DNA from: Neotamlana laminarinivorans
GTDB taxonomy: Bacteria; Bacteroidota; Bacteroidia; Flavobacteriales; Flavobacteriaceae
NCBI RefSeq assembly: GCF_020523925.1
Contig: NZ_JAJAPW010000005.1
Span: forward strand, 156,217 to 220,216
Direction: 5' to 3'
DNA: 64,000 nt
The number at the start of each line of letters is the position of its first letter. Within the stretch, counting starts at the first letter, position 1. Below, one piece after another: positions 36,309 to 44,928 of this stretch. Below the pieces are notes generated by a model that did no database searches, was not told the origin of the DNA, and was given only the letters and a program-made list of their open reading frames with translations. A program made the translations under genes and the position numbers.

Positions 36309-37700
36309 ATGCCACAAAAAAGTATTCATTTCAATATATCCGAACGTAAAATTCTGCTAAGAGTTTTTGATATTCTTTCGGTTTTGTTGATGCTTTTTTT
36401 TGTAAGTAATAGTTTAAAGTTTGATTATTTTACTATTTCTAAGGAAAATTGGACTTGGGTTTTTGTTCTCATCTTATATCTATCTCTTTTTGGAAGCATT
36501 TTTGAGATTTATGATTTGCAAAAATCCAGTGCTATAGAAAAAATAGCTTCAGGAGTTGTATTAACAGCATCAACAACTGTATTATTTTATTTATTAACAC
36601 CTATTTTTACTCCATTTTTACCTAGCAATAGGTTACAAATTATATTCTTTTATTTTTCAATTCTTTTGGCATTGTTTATTTGGCGATTGGTTTATAGTAC
36701 ACTAGTTGTTTCGCCACGATTTTTTAAAAAAATACTTATAGTTGGAGAAACTTCAAATATTGAAGCTATAATTGATGCTTTTAAGCAAGCAGATCCAAAT
36801 TACAAAATTGTAGCCTTTATAAACTGTGAAGAAAATCAAGATGATACTATAAAGTTTAAAAATATAAAAGAATATAAGCCAGACGAAATTCATGAAGTTT
36901 TAAAACAAGAAGGTGTTTCCGAGATTGTAATTGCTAGTTATAATTCAGAAACAATAACACCAGATCTTTATTTTCAACTTATAAGGCTGTTAGAGTCGGG
37001 TTTTTCAATAAAGGAATATACTCAAGTATATGAAAACTTAACTCAACGCGTACCTGTACAGTATGTGGGTAAAGATTTTTACAAATATTTTCCGTTTAGT
37101 AGAAGTAATGAAAACAAATTATATTTATTCTTTCACAGGCTTTTTGATATCGTAGTTTCAGTTTTAGGAATTGTTGTAGCTATTTTGTTTTTACCAATAG
37201 TGTTAATAGGTAATGCTTTTGGTAACAGAGGTAAATTATTTTACACTCAAGAACGTGTTGGCAAAAATGGAAAACTATTTAAAATTATTAAATACCGAAC
37301 CATGATAAAAAATGCTGAAACCAAAGGTGCGGTTTGGGCAAAAAAGGGAGATACTCGAATAACACCATTTGGTAAATTTTTAAGACATTCTAGGTTAGAT
37401 GAGATGCCGCAATTCATTAATGTTTTAAAAGGTGAAATGAGCTTTATAGGTCCTAGGCCAGAGCGCCCTTTTTTTGTTAAGCAATTATCAGAAATGCTTC
37501 CTTTTTATGAAACAAGGCATATAGTTAAACCAGGTTTAACAGGTTGGGCACAGGTAATGTCTCGATATGGAGCGTCTGTTGATGATAGTTTGTTAAAACT
37601 ACAATACGATTTGTATTATATAAAGCATCGTAGTTTTTTATTGGATGCTATAATCTTGATGAAAACATTTAGCACAGTAATATACTATAGAGGCCAGTAA
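36309..37700 (+). CDS. Polyprenyl glycosylphosphotransferase (WcaJ/undecaprenyl-phosphate glucose phosphotransferase-like)
   Basis: A 463-residue enzyme that starts the repeat unit by moving a sugar 1-phosphate to undecaprenyl phosphate. Four N-terminal helices (about residues 17-115) and a Rossmann-like segment around KILIVGETSNIEAI precede the catalytic domain: the membrane helix RLFDIVVSVLGIVVAILF, then KIIKYRTM, RHSRLDEMPQFINVLKGEMS, GPRPERP and PGLTGWAQV, all typical of the bacterial sugar transferase family. It ends the locus and lies 10 bases from a convergent gene. An upstream TATATTTA at 36,279-36,286 could be a weak -7 element of its own. Confidence 0.93.
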   Translation: MPQKSIHFNISERKILLRVFDILSVLLMLFFVSNSLKFDYFTISKENWTWVFVLILYLSLFGSIFEIYDLQKSSAIEKIASGVVLTASTTVLFYLLTPIFTPFLPSNRLQIIFFYFSILLALFIWRLVYSTLVVSPRFFKKILIVGETSNIEAIIDAFKQADPNYKIVAFINCEENQDDTIKFKNIKEYKPDEIHEVLKQEGVSEIVIASYNSETITPDLYFQLIRLLESGFSIKEYTQVYENLTQRVPVQYVGKDFYKYFPFSRSNENKLYLFFHRLFDIVVSVLGIVVAILFLPIVLIGNAFGNRGKLFYTQERVGKNGKLFKIIKYRTMIKNAETKGAVWAKKGDTRITPFGKFLRHSRLDEMPQFINVLKGEMSFIGPRPERPFFVKQLSEMLPFYETRHIVKPGLTGWAQVMSRYGASVDDSLLKLQYDLYYIKHRSFLLDAIILMKTFSTVIYYRGQ

Positions 37701-37710
37701 TTACCACTTA

Positions 37711-38886
37711 TTAACTCTTTTTTGAATAGTGATTAACTAAAAAAATCCACCTAATAAATAGTGCTACTAGTAAAGGCAGTAAAGCTTTAGAAAATATTTG
37801 AATGCCAATTACCCAATGTAGTGTAAGTAGGCATAGCATAATTATTAAAAACTTAATATAATTTACAAACCATTTGGCTGGTTTTACTTTTATTAATTGC
37901 CAAATAACAAATATGTTTAAAGGAAACGCCCATAATATATTGTAATTTGTTTTTGTAGCACTATGGTCTGTTGCAAACCAAAGTAATATCATAATAATTC
38001 CAGCTAATCCCGTAATACTAAACAATATTATATCTAGCCATTTACTTTGCTGGTGGTTTTTAAAATTTTTATAAGTTAAAATTAAAATAACAAAAGCAAT
38101 AGTACTTAAAATACTTATTGGGCTAAGTAATATGTTATTAGCAGTTTTAGTTTCTTTTCGCTTAAATAAAGTTGTACTTTTTTTTACTAAAGGCTTTCCG
38201 TTGTTAATGCTAGCACTCTCAAAAAAACGATAAATATTTTCGGGTAAAAACATTTGTTCTTCTGGGGTGGCTTTCTGGTCTATAACTGCGCCTAGAGCCA
38301 TATCTATACCAACGCTTCCCCATGTATTCCAGTTTAAATTATTTTGAATTAAATCTCTAAAAGAGGCTTCAGTATAGTTTTTAGGAGTGTTAAAATCAAT
38401 GGCGTTATGGGTTGCTTTTTGAGCAACATCTTTAATTCGGGTTGCGCAATTATCAAAAAAGAAATCGTATAAATAAGCCCGATTTTCGGGTTTGTAGTTT
38501 ATAACTAAAAAATTGTATAAATCCTGTTTCTGATTTTGCTTTAAGTTTAAAACTTGTTCTTTTAATGAACGGTTGTAGTAATCACGATAAACTAAATAAA
38601 AACGGTTAAATTTAGTTTTACTAATTAAGTAATTGAGTTTGCCTTGTGCGAATTTTAAATAAAAAAAAGGCGTATCAAAATCATATTCGCCATAGCCGTA
38701 AACTACATCTAATCTATTAACAGGGTCTTTTATTCTAAAAGCACTGTGGCCAAAGGCATCACTTAAGTTATCTCCTGGCCCCACAGTTAAAATACTTACT
38801 TCGGCTTTGTTTGATAAGGTTATATTTTGACTAAAAATTATTTCAGAGGCAAATAAAATAAAGAATAGAAGTAATAATTTTTTCAT
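37711..38886 (-). CDS. DUF4105 (Lnb N-terminal-like) membrane protein
   Basis: A 391-residue protein with an N-terminal signal peptide (about residues 1-19). The periplasmic domain carries VGPGDNLSDAFGHSAFRI near residue 36 and FFDNCATRIKDV near 146, giving the conserved H and C of the DUF4105 family, which is related to the catalytic domain of the lipoprotein N-acyltransferase Lnb. About four helices close the C-terminus. A role in acylation or periplasmic thiol chemistry is possible. It faces the polysaccharide locus convergently and is followed on its own strand by nothing. Confidence 0.8.
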   Translation of the reverse strand: MKKLLLLFFILFASEIIFSQNITLSNKAEVSILTVGPGDNLSDAFGHSAFRIKDPVNRLDVVYGYGEYDFDTPFFYLKFAQGKLNYLISKTKFNRFYLVYRDYYNRSLKEQVLNLKQNQKQDLYNFLVINYKPENRAYLYDFFFDNCATRIKDVAQKATHNAIDFNTPKNYTEASFRDLIQNNLNWNTWGSVGIDMALGAVIDQKATPEEQMFLPENIYRFFESASINNGKPLVKKSTTLFKRKETKTANNILLSPISILSTIAFVILILTYKNFKNHQQSKWLDIILFSITGLAGIIMILLWFATDHSATKTNYNILWAFPLNIFVIWQLIKVKPAKWFVNYIKFLIIMLCLLTLHWVIGIQIFSKALLPLLVALFIRWIFLVNHYSKKS

Positions 38887-38914
38887 TTTATAATAATTTG
38901 AAGTTTAGTAAGTT

Positions 38915-40009
38915 TTATCTAAACATACTAAAATCTAACTTTAAAGAAAATACATTGGAATATAGTGCTACGCTTTGGTCTCCAATATCTGTAAATGCGT
39001 AGTCAATTTGTATGCCACTATATTTAAAACCAACGCCAAAAGTAGGCTGAAAGGTTAATTGCTCGCTATTATCAAGCTGTAATTCATTTTGAAAGTTTCC
39101 AACGCCTGCGCGTAAAAAAGCCATATCAATATACCCAAACTCGAAACCTAAAGCAGGATTAATGCTAGCTGCAGATGTAGAAATAATATCGTTATTTTCT
39201 TCAAACCTAACATTTAAATTAAATGATGTTAACAGTGTGTAATCGTAATCAAAATCTACTAATTTAGATACTCCAATTTGTAGTTTAGGAATTGTAATTT
39301 CTGTAGTTTCAGGTAACTCTTGGTTTTGCCCTTCAACAGCATCTTGAACGGTTGCAAATTCTTCCTCATCAATAGCCCAAGCATTAAATGTTGTTGTAAT
39401 ATCACGAGCCATTATTCCAAATTTCCAGTTGTTTTTTGATTCAAATTGAATAGCAGCATCAAAACCAAAACCCCAAGACGATGCAAAATCGCCAATAATA
39501 CGCCTAATAACTTTGGCGTTAATTCCGTAATTTAATCCTTGAAGCGGTAAAGCTCTGGCGTAAGAAAAAGTTAATCCGTAATCTGCTGTTGAAAAAAGGC
39601 TGATCCTATCGTAATTAATATTTCCTTCCTCATCAATAAGTTGGGTAGTATTTAAAATGTCATCTACAGCAAAACGAATTAAAGATATACCAAAAGCACT
39701 TTGTTTATCTAAAGGCATGGCATAGGCTATATAGTCGTAATTAGCAATATTGGCAAAATAACTAGAATGCATCAAAGCTAATTGATTGTCTTCTAACTTT
39801 AAAAGACCAGCAGGATTCCAGTAGCCTGAATTTACATTATTTGAATGTGCTGTAACCGCATTACTCATGCCTAAAGCAGCTGCATCAACACCAATATTCA
39901 TGAATTCGTTTGAATATTTAGCAGTTTGAGCAAAAACCACGGCAGATATAAATAGAAAAAACGCAGTTAAATTAGTTTTCAATTGTATTTTTTTTACAAA
40001 GATGCACAT
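38915..40009 (-). CDS. PorV/PorQ-family outer-membrane beta-barrel protein
   Basis: A 364-residue protein with a signal peptide ending about VFAQ, then SNEFMNIGVDAAALGMSNAV and SGYWNPAGLL, which is the opening of the PorV/PorQ family (type IX secretion-associated barrels of the FadL type). The rest alternates amphipathic strands ending in an aromatic-rich terminus. PorV and PorQ shuttle T9SS cargo to the attachment complex; this may be such a protein or a family paralogue. It is 28 bases upstream of the DUF4105 gene on the same strand, probably one operon. Confidence 0.8.
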   Translation of the reverse strand: MCIFVKKIQLKTNLTAFFLFISAVVFAQTAKYSNEFMNIGVDAAALGMSNAVTAHSNNVNSGYWNPAGLLKLEDNQLALMHSSYFANIANYDYIAYAMPLDKQSAFGISLIRFAVDDILNTTQLIDEEGNINYDRISLFSTADYGLTFSYARALPLQGLNYGINAKVIRRIIGDFASSWGFGFDAAIQFESKNNWKFGIMARDITTTFNAWAIDEEEFATVQDAVEGQNQELPETTEITIPKLQIGVSKLVDFDYDYTLLTSFNLNVRFEENNDIISTSAASINPALGFEFGYIDMAFLRAGVGNFQNELQLDNSEQLTFQPTFGVGFKYSGIQIDYAFTDIGDQSVALYSNVFSLKLDFSMFR

Positions 40010-40046
40010 AAAATTTAAACCTATAAACTTGAAATTTTTTTACTTA

Positions 40047-40078
40047 TTGTTTTAGACGGAATTAGTTTGCTATTTTTA
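40047..40078 (+). promoter_or_regulatory. Predicted promoter for pssA
   Basis: TTG at 40,047-40,049 is separated by 21 bases from TATTTTTA at 40,071-40,078, close to the Bacteroidota -33/-7 form TTG-N19-23-TAnnTTTG. The last base of the -7 is A rather than G. The ATG of pssA is 19 bases further on. Confidence 0.45.
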
Positions 40079-40096
40079 CGCAATAAATAAACAATC

Positions 40097-40798
40097 ATGA
40101 GAAAAGCTATACCTAATACATTAACCTTATTAAATTTATTTTGCGGATGTATTGCTGTTATTTTTACAGTTAAAGATGATTTTGTAATAGCAGCCATTTT
40201 TGTTTTTTTAGGTATATTTTTTGATTTTTTTGATGGTTTTGCAGCCAGAAAACTAAATGTACAAAGTGAATTAGGGCTTCAATTAGATTCGCTTGCAGAT
40301 GTTGTTACAAGCGGTGTGGTTCCCGGCTTAATAATGTTTAAGCTGTTAGAAATAACCCACTCAAGTTGGGATGCTTTTAATGTAATGCCTTTTTTAGGCT
40401 TAAGCATTACGTTAGCTTCTGCATACAGGTTAGCCAAATTTAATATAGATGAGGAGCAACAAAATTATTTTAAAGGTTTACCAACACCAGCAAATGCACT
40501 ACTTATTTTGTCTCTGCCTTTAATAATGGAATATCAAAATAACGATATTATAAATGGTATAATTTTAAATAAATGGTTTTTATTAGCTGTAATTGTATTT
40601 AGCTGCTACATTTTAAATGCCAGTGTAAAATTATTTGCTTTAAAGTTTAAAAACTTTGGGTTTGCAGATAATGTTGTGCGCTATGTTTTTTTAATTTTAA
40701 GCCTGGTATTAATAATTGTTTTACAATTTGCAGCTATTCCATTAATCATTTTACTATATATTAGCCTCTCAATTTTAAATAATTTTACATCAAATTAA
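40097..40798 (+). CDS. pssA: CDP-alcohol phosphatidyltransferase, phosphatidylserine synthase
   Basis: A 233-residue membrane enzyme with about six to seven helices. The catalytic motif DG-x2-AR-x8-G-x3-D-x3-D is complete: D46, G47, A50, R51, G60, D64, D68. N-terminal NTLTLLNLFCGC is typical of bacterial phosphatidylserine synthase of the PssA/Bacillus type, which makes phosphatidylserine from CDP-diacylglycerol and serine for phosphatidylethanolamine. The next gene is 9 bases downstream. Confidence 0.9.
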   Translation: MRKAIPNTLTLLNLFCGCIAVIFTVKDDFVIAAIFVFLGIFFDFFDGFAARKLNVQSELGLQLDSLADVVTSGVVPGLIMFKLLEITHSSWDAFNVMPFLGLSITLASAYRLAKFNIDEEQQNYFKGLPTPANALLILSLPLIMEYQNNDIINGIILNKWFLLAVIVFSCYILNASVKLFALKFKNFGFADNVVRYVFLILSLVLIIVLQFAAIPLIILLYISLSILNNFTSN

Positions 40799-40807
40799 AA
40801 ACTTCTT

Positions 40808-41614
40808 ATGTTAGAAAACATTTTTACGCTATTAATGCTTGTTATGTTACAAGCTGTTTTAGGGTTTGATAACCTATTGTATATTTCTTTAGAAAGTAAA
40901 AAAGCGCCAGTAGATCAACAAAAGTCGGTACGGAAAAAGGGGATTTTAATAGCTATAGTTTTACGAATAGTTTTATTGTTTGTTCTAGTATCGGTAATTG
41001 ACTTTTTTCAAGAACCATTTTCATTTTTAACGGCAGAAATAAAAGATATTGCAAAATTTGCATTTAATGGCCACAGTTTAATAGTTTTAGCTGGTGGTGG
41101 CTTTATAATTTATACAGCTATCAAAGAAATTTGGCACATGATTTCCATAAAAGATTTTAATCAACATGATGAGGAAGCTTCATCTAAAGGAAAAAAGTCG
41201 GCGAATGCAGTAATTACTAGTATAGTAATAATGAATTTAGTGTTTTCATTCGATTCTATTTTAGCGGCTATTGGTTTAACTAGCGATATAGAAAATAGAA
41301 CCACCGCGTTTGTAATTATGGCTATAGCTATTGTTTGTAGTGGTTTATTAATGTTATTATTAGCTGATAAAATATCTGCATTCTTAGCTAAAAACCGTAT
41401 GTACGAGGTGCTTGGTTTGTTCATTTTATTTATAGTTGGAATAATGCTAGTTACCGAGGGCGGGCATTTAGCATATTTAGAATTATTTGGAAACCACATA
41501 GTGCCAATGAGTAAAACAACCTTTTATTTTGTATTATTTGTGCTTGTTGTTGTAGATGTTGTACAAGGTCGTTACCAGAAGAAACTGTTGGCAGAACAAC
41601 AAAAAGGTAAATAA
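40808..41614 (+). CDS. TerC-family membrane protein
   Basis: A 268-residue protein with seven to eight helices. The conserved acidic residues of the TerC family are seen in LGFDNLLYISL (D21) and FSFDSILAAIG. TerC proteins (YkoY, Alx and others) have been linked to metal efflux, especially manganese, and metal loading of exported proteins. A rho-independent terminator follows. It is probably co-transcribed with pssA. Confidence 0.85.
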   Translation: MLENIFTLLMLVMLQAVLGFDNLLYISLESKKAPVDQQKSVRKKGILIAIVLRIVLLFVLVSVIDFFQEPFSFLTAEIKDIAKFAFNGHSLIVLAGGGFIIYTAIKEIWHMISIKDFNQHDEEASSKGKKSANAVITSIVIMNLVFSFDSILAAIGLTSDIENRTTAFVIMAIAIVCSGLLMLLLADKISAFLAKNRMYEVLGLFILFIVGIMLVTEGGHLAYLELFGNHIVPMSKTTFYFVLFVLVVVDVVQGRYQKKLLAEQQKGK

Positions 41615-41632
41615 AATTATATATTATATTTT

Positions 41633-41666
41633 AAAAAAAAGCTCACTTTACATAGTGAGCTTTTTT
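41633..41666. terminator. Rho-independent terminator after the TerC gene
   Basis: GCTCACT at 41,641-41,647 pairs with AGTGAGC at 41,654-41,660 around a six-base loop, flanked by an A run and a T run, so it could act in both directions between the TerC gene and the facing - strand ORF. Confidence 0.85.
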
Positions 41667-41734
41667 GTATTTGTTTAATAGCTTTTTGTTTAGTTTATAT
41701 GAAATAAGAACTTCTAGAAGTTGTATTTATTTAT

Positions 41735-42100
41735 TTATTTGAATAATGCGATATATAATAGAGTTAATGAGAAAATTGGCACTAATAAAATGGTTAAAGA
41801 ATAAAAGGAGTAATAAAAGTGATATTTTTTTAGGTTACCTCTATTTTTCACCCAAATACCATCGGATAATTTGTTTCTGTAAAGCTGAAAAGGTTCTTTT
41901 TTGAATGTACTTTTAAAGGTAAAGGCTAATATTTTTATAGTAAAAATTAGGAGCAGAGGAAGCGCAGTGAAAAAAATGCACTCAAAATTATGTAAATAGT
42001 TCCAGTTGAAGATTTCCATAATACAGCCAATGGAAAAGATAAAAAGAGCAACTTTTGTGTAATTAAACAGATGTTTTTCTCTTTTAAATCTTCGCTGCAA
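41735..42100 (-). CDS. Small membrane protein, start uncertain
   Basis: A 121-residue reading from TTG at 42,100, the only start in frame before an upstream stop at about 42,118. Three to four hydrophobic segments are visible, including KVALFIFSIGCIMEIFNWNYL and the C-terminal LTILLVPIFSLTLLYIALF. The motif IGCIMEIFNW recalls small GldL-related flavobacterial membrane proteins, but this is weak. An overlapping frame (41,947-42,171) with a proper ATG has a hydrophobic start (MKLNEIYFYMILFLF), so the true gene may begin there and shift frame. Not part of the lptB operon in a clear way. Confidence 0.45.
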   Translation of the reverse strand: MQRRFKREKHLFNYTKVALFIFSIGCIMEIFNWNYLHNFECIFFTALPLLLIFTIKILAFTFKSTFKKEPFQLYRNKLSDGIWVKNRGNLKKYHFYYSFYSLTILLVPIFSLTLLYIALFK

Positions 42101-42186
42101 GTTAGAATGATTAGGCTAAAAATTTGAAATAGAAACAAAATCATATAAAAATAGATTTCATTTAATTTCATAATAAAATATTGTAT

Positions 42187-42927
42187 TTAGTCTCTAATTT
42201 TCTTTTTACGAAGCTCGAAGTTTTGACCTAGATAAACTTTTCTAACCATTTCATCGTTAGCTAATTCTTCCGGTTCACCAGCTTTAAGAATACTACCCTC
42301 AAACATTAAATATGTTCTGTCGGTAATTGCTAGAGTTTCCTGTACGTTATGGTCGGTAATTAAAATACCAATATTCTTTTTAGTAAGTTGTGCAACAATA
42401 CGTTGAATATCTTCAACAGCAACTGGGTCTACACCAGCAAAAGGTTCATCTAATAAAATAAAGCTAGGGTCGGTTGCCAAGGCACGGGCAATTTCGGTAC
42501 GTCTACGTTCGCCACCAGAAAGTAAATCGCCACGGTTTTTTCTAATATGGCCAAGACTAAACTCTTCAATTAACGATTCCATTTTATGTAATTGCTCCTT
42601 CTTACTAAGTTTTGTAAGTTGTAAAACGCTTAAAATATTATCTTCTATACTTAATTTTCTAAAAACAGAAGCTTCTTGTGCTAAGTAACCAATACCATTT
42701 TGTGCACGCTTATACATAGGGTATTTTGTAATTTCGGTATTATCAAGAAAAATATGGCCACCGTTAGGTTTAATAAGTCCAACAATCATGTAAAACGATG
42801 TTGTTTTTCCGGCACCATTAGGGCCTAAAAGCCCAACAATTTCACCTTGTTCAACTTTAAGTGATACATCTTTTACTACTTTTCGCCCACTGTAGGACTT
42901 CATTAAATTATCGGCTCTTAAAATCAT
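42187..42927 (-). CDS. lptB: LPS export ABC transporter ATPase LptB
   Basis: A 246-residue ATPase with Walker [10 protein letters not shown] at residues 35-43, signature LSGGERRR, Walker [12 protein letters not shown], and switch ITDHNVQET. The FAGVDP and DHNVQETL forms are specific for LptB, which with LptFG extracts lipopolysaccharide from the inner membrane. It is the last gene of the kpsF-tatC-lptB cluster, 23 bases after tatC. Complete and normal in length. Confidence 0.95.
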   Translation of the reverse strand: MILRADNLMKSYSGRKVVKDVSLKVEQGEIVGLLGPNGAGKTTSFYMIVGLIKPNGGHIFLDNTEITKYPMYKRAQNGIGYLAQEASVFRKLSIEDNILSVLQLTKLSKKEQLHKMESLIEEFSLGHIRKNRGDLLSGGERRRTEIARALATDPSFILLDEPFAGVDPVAVEDIQRIVAQLTKKNIGILITDHNVQETLAITDRTYLMFEGSILKAGEPEELANDEMVRKVYLGQNFELRKKKIRD

Positions 42928-42950
42928 AATTACAATAACGTAAAATTAAA

Positions 42951-43781
42951 TTATTTATTGGCGACTTGTGTTTGTGCTTTTTTTTGGTTTTTTACTACTA
43001 TTTTAGATATGTATATACTTACTTGGTATAATATTAAAATAGGAATGGCCACAATTACCTGACTGGCAATATCTGGTGGTGTAATAATAGCTGAAAGAAT
43101 TAATACAACTACTAAAGCATATTTGCGATAGGTTTTTAAAATTTCTGGAGTTACTAAACCAACTTTTGTTAGAAAATAAATGATGATAGGTAATTCAAAA
43201 ATTAATCCTGAAGCCAATGCAGACGATCGAACTAAGGCTACATAGGAACTAATGTCTATTTGGTTATCTACAACTTCAGAAACGCTATAATTTGCTAAAA
43301 AGTTAATTGAAAGAGGTGTAACAATATAATACCCAAATAAAACACCTAGAAAGAATAATAAAGATGAAATAATTATAAATCCACGTGAATGCTTGCGTTC
43401 GTTATCATGTAATCCTGGGCTTATAAAATGCCAAAGTTGATAAATTATATATGGGAAGGAAATTACGAAACCAGCTAAAATAGCGGTCCAAATATCGGCC
43501 GAAAATTGCCCTGCCATGGTGCGGTTTTGTATAATCATTGGTATTTCTTCGGCACAAAAAGTAGTGTCTACTCCTATAAATGTGGCTATTTCACACAAGA
43601 AATCGTAAGTAGGAAAACTCATTTTTAGCGGTGCAAAAATGATATCGTCGAAAATAAATCGGCTAAAAATAAATGCTAGCGTAGCTACTATAACAACTGC
43701 TATACAAATACGAATTAAATGCCAGCGTAAATCTTCAAGATGATCTAAAAAAGACATCTCGTTTATGTTTTGTTTTGCCAT
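42951..43781 (-). CDS. tatC: Twin-arginine translocase subunit TatC
   Basis: A 276-residue six-helix protein. The N-terminal FLDHLEDLRWHLIRI is the TatC signature (LxHLEELRxR), and SFPYIIYQLWHFISPGL is the conserved region of the family. TatC binds twin-arginine signal peptides. A longer first periplasmic loop (residues about 55-90, with three Cys) is present, as in other flavobacteria. The start overlaps the kpsF stop by one base. Confidence 0.95.
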   Translation of the reverse strand: MAKQNINEMSFLDHLEDLRWHLIRICIAVVIVATLAFIFSRFIFDDIIFAPLKMSFPTYDFLCEIATFIGVDTTFCAEEIPMIIQNRTMAGQFSADIWTAILAGFVISFPYIIYQLWHFISPGLHDNERKHSRGFIIISSLLFFLGVLFGYYIVTPLSINFLANYSVSEVVDNQIDISSYVALVRSSALASGLIFELPIIIYFLTKVGLVTPEILKTYRKYALVVVLILSAIITPPDIASQVIVAIPILILYQVSIYISKIVVKNQKKAQTQVANK

Positions 43782-44746
43782 TAAATTATTCCTTCTTTAA
43801 TTAAATCGTGTAAATGTACAATGCCAGCATATTTACCATTTTCTTCAACGAGTAATTGTGTTATATCATTAATTTCCATAAGTTCTAAGGCATCTACAGC
43901 CATGGCATTAAAATTAATGCTTTTTGGGTTTTTACCCATGATATCTTTAGCTGTTAACTTAGAAAAATCGTCGGTTTTTGCAAGCATTCTTCGTAAATCA
44001 CCATCGGTAATTATACCTACAATTTTTTCGTTATCAACTACTGCAGTTACACCAAGCATTTTTGCAGAAATTTCTATAATTACATTTTTAATATTTGTGC
44101 TACTACTAACTTGTGGTTTTTCGTTTTGGCTTGCAATATCCTTTACTCTTAAATATAATTTTTTACCTAACGATCCTCCTGGGTGGTATTTGGCAAAATC
44201 TTGGCTAGAAAAACCTCTTAATTTTAACAACGATATAGCTAAAGCATCTCCCACAACTAATTGCGCTGTCGTGCTTGTTGTTGGTGCTAAATTATTAGGG
44301 CAAGCTTCTTTTTCTACAAAAGTATTTAATACAAAATTGGCTTGCTTTGCTAAAAATGATTCTGTATTGCCAGTTAAAGCAATCATTTTATTTTTTGTAC
44401 TTTTTATTAAAGGCACTAAAACTTTAATTTCAGGTGTATTGCCACTTTTTGAGATACAAATAACAATATCGTCTTTTAAAATTAAGCCTAAGTCTCCGTG
44501 TATAGCATCTGCGGCGTGCATATACACAGCAGGAGTTCCTGTAGAGTTTAAAGTAGCTACTATTTTACTAGCAATAATAGCACTTTTACCAACCCCTGTA
44601 ATAATTACACGTCCTTTTGAGTTATATATAAGTTTAACGGCTTTAGCAAAATCATCAGTAATTAAATTTGATAAGTTTAAAATAGCGCTTGCTTCAGCTT
44701 CAATAGTTTGTTTTGCAATGTTAACAATAGATATTTTGTCGTTCAA
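43781..44746 (-). CDS. kpsF: D-arabinose 5-phosphate isomerase (SIS + two CBS domains)
   Basis: A 321-residue protein. The SIS domain spans about residues 40-170 with GVGKSAIIASKI, HAADAIHGDLG and ISKSGNTPE; two CBS domains follow, the first with VGIITDGDLRRML. It makes arabinose 5-phosphate for Kdo synthesis in lipopolysaccharide. The start codon is TTG at 44,746: no ATG lies in frame before a stop. First gene of the - strand operon with tatC and lptB; no other Kdo genes are in the window. Confidence 0.9.
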   Translation of the reverse strand: MNDKISIVNIAKQTIEAEASAILNLSNLITDDFAKAVKLIYNSKGRVIITGVGKSAIIASKIVATLNSTGTPAVYMHAADAIHGDLGLILKDDIVICISKSGNTPEIKVLVPLIKSTKNKMIALTGNTESFLAKQANFVLNTFVEKEACPNNLAPTTSTTAQLVVGDALAISLLKLRGFSSQDFAKYHPGGSLGKKLYLRVKDIASQNEKPQVSSSTNIKNVIIEISAKMLGVTAVVDNEKIVGIITDGDLRRMLAKTDDFSKLTAKDIMGKNPKSINFNAMAVDALELMEINDITQLLVEENGKYAGIVHLHDLIKEGII

Positions 44747-44928
44747 AAGTTTAATATTTTATGGCATTTCTAAAGATTTTGTTATCTTTATATATGCAAA
44801 ATTTAATTTTTATGTAAATTAGATTTTCGCTACAAAACTAACGAAAAAAATAATGAGGGTTCTCCAAATGTATTATTAAATTTTATAGTACATTTTGTAA
44901 TTAAACATTAAATTAATTTTAACAATTC

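Noticed and set aside
43781..44746. kpsF as part of the nonulosonate pathway
   Set aside because: It makes arabinose 5-phosphate for Kdo, is on the other strand with tatC and lptB, and is 20 kb from neuB; it is a general lipopolysaccharide gene.
43821..44822. A 333-codon + strand ORF opposite kpsF
   Set aside because: It is exactly antisense to the well-supported SIS/CBS protein and shows no family motif; its length results from codon usage on the opposite strand.
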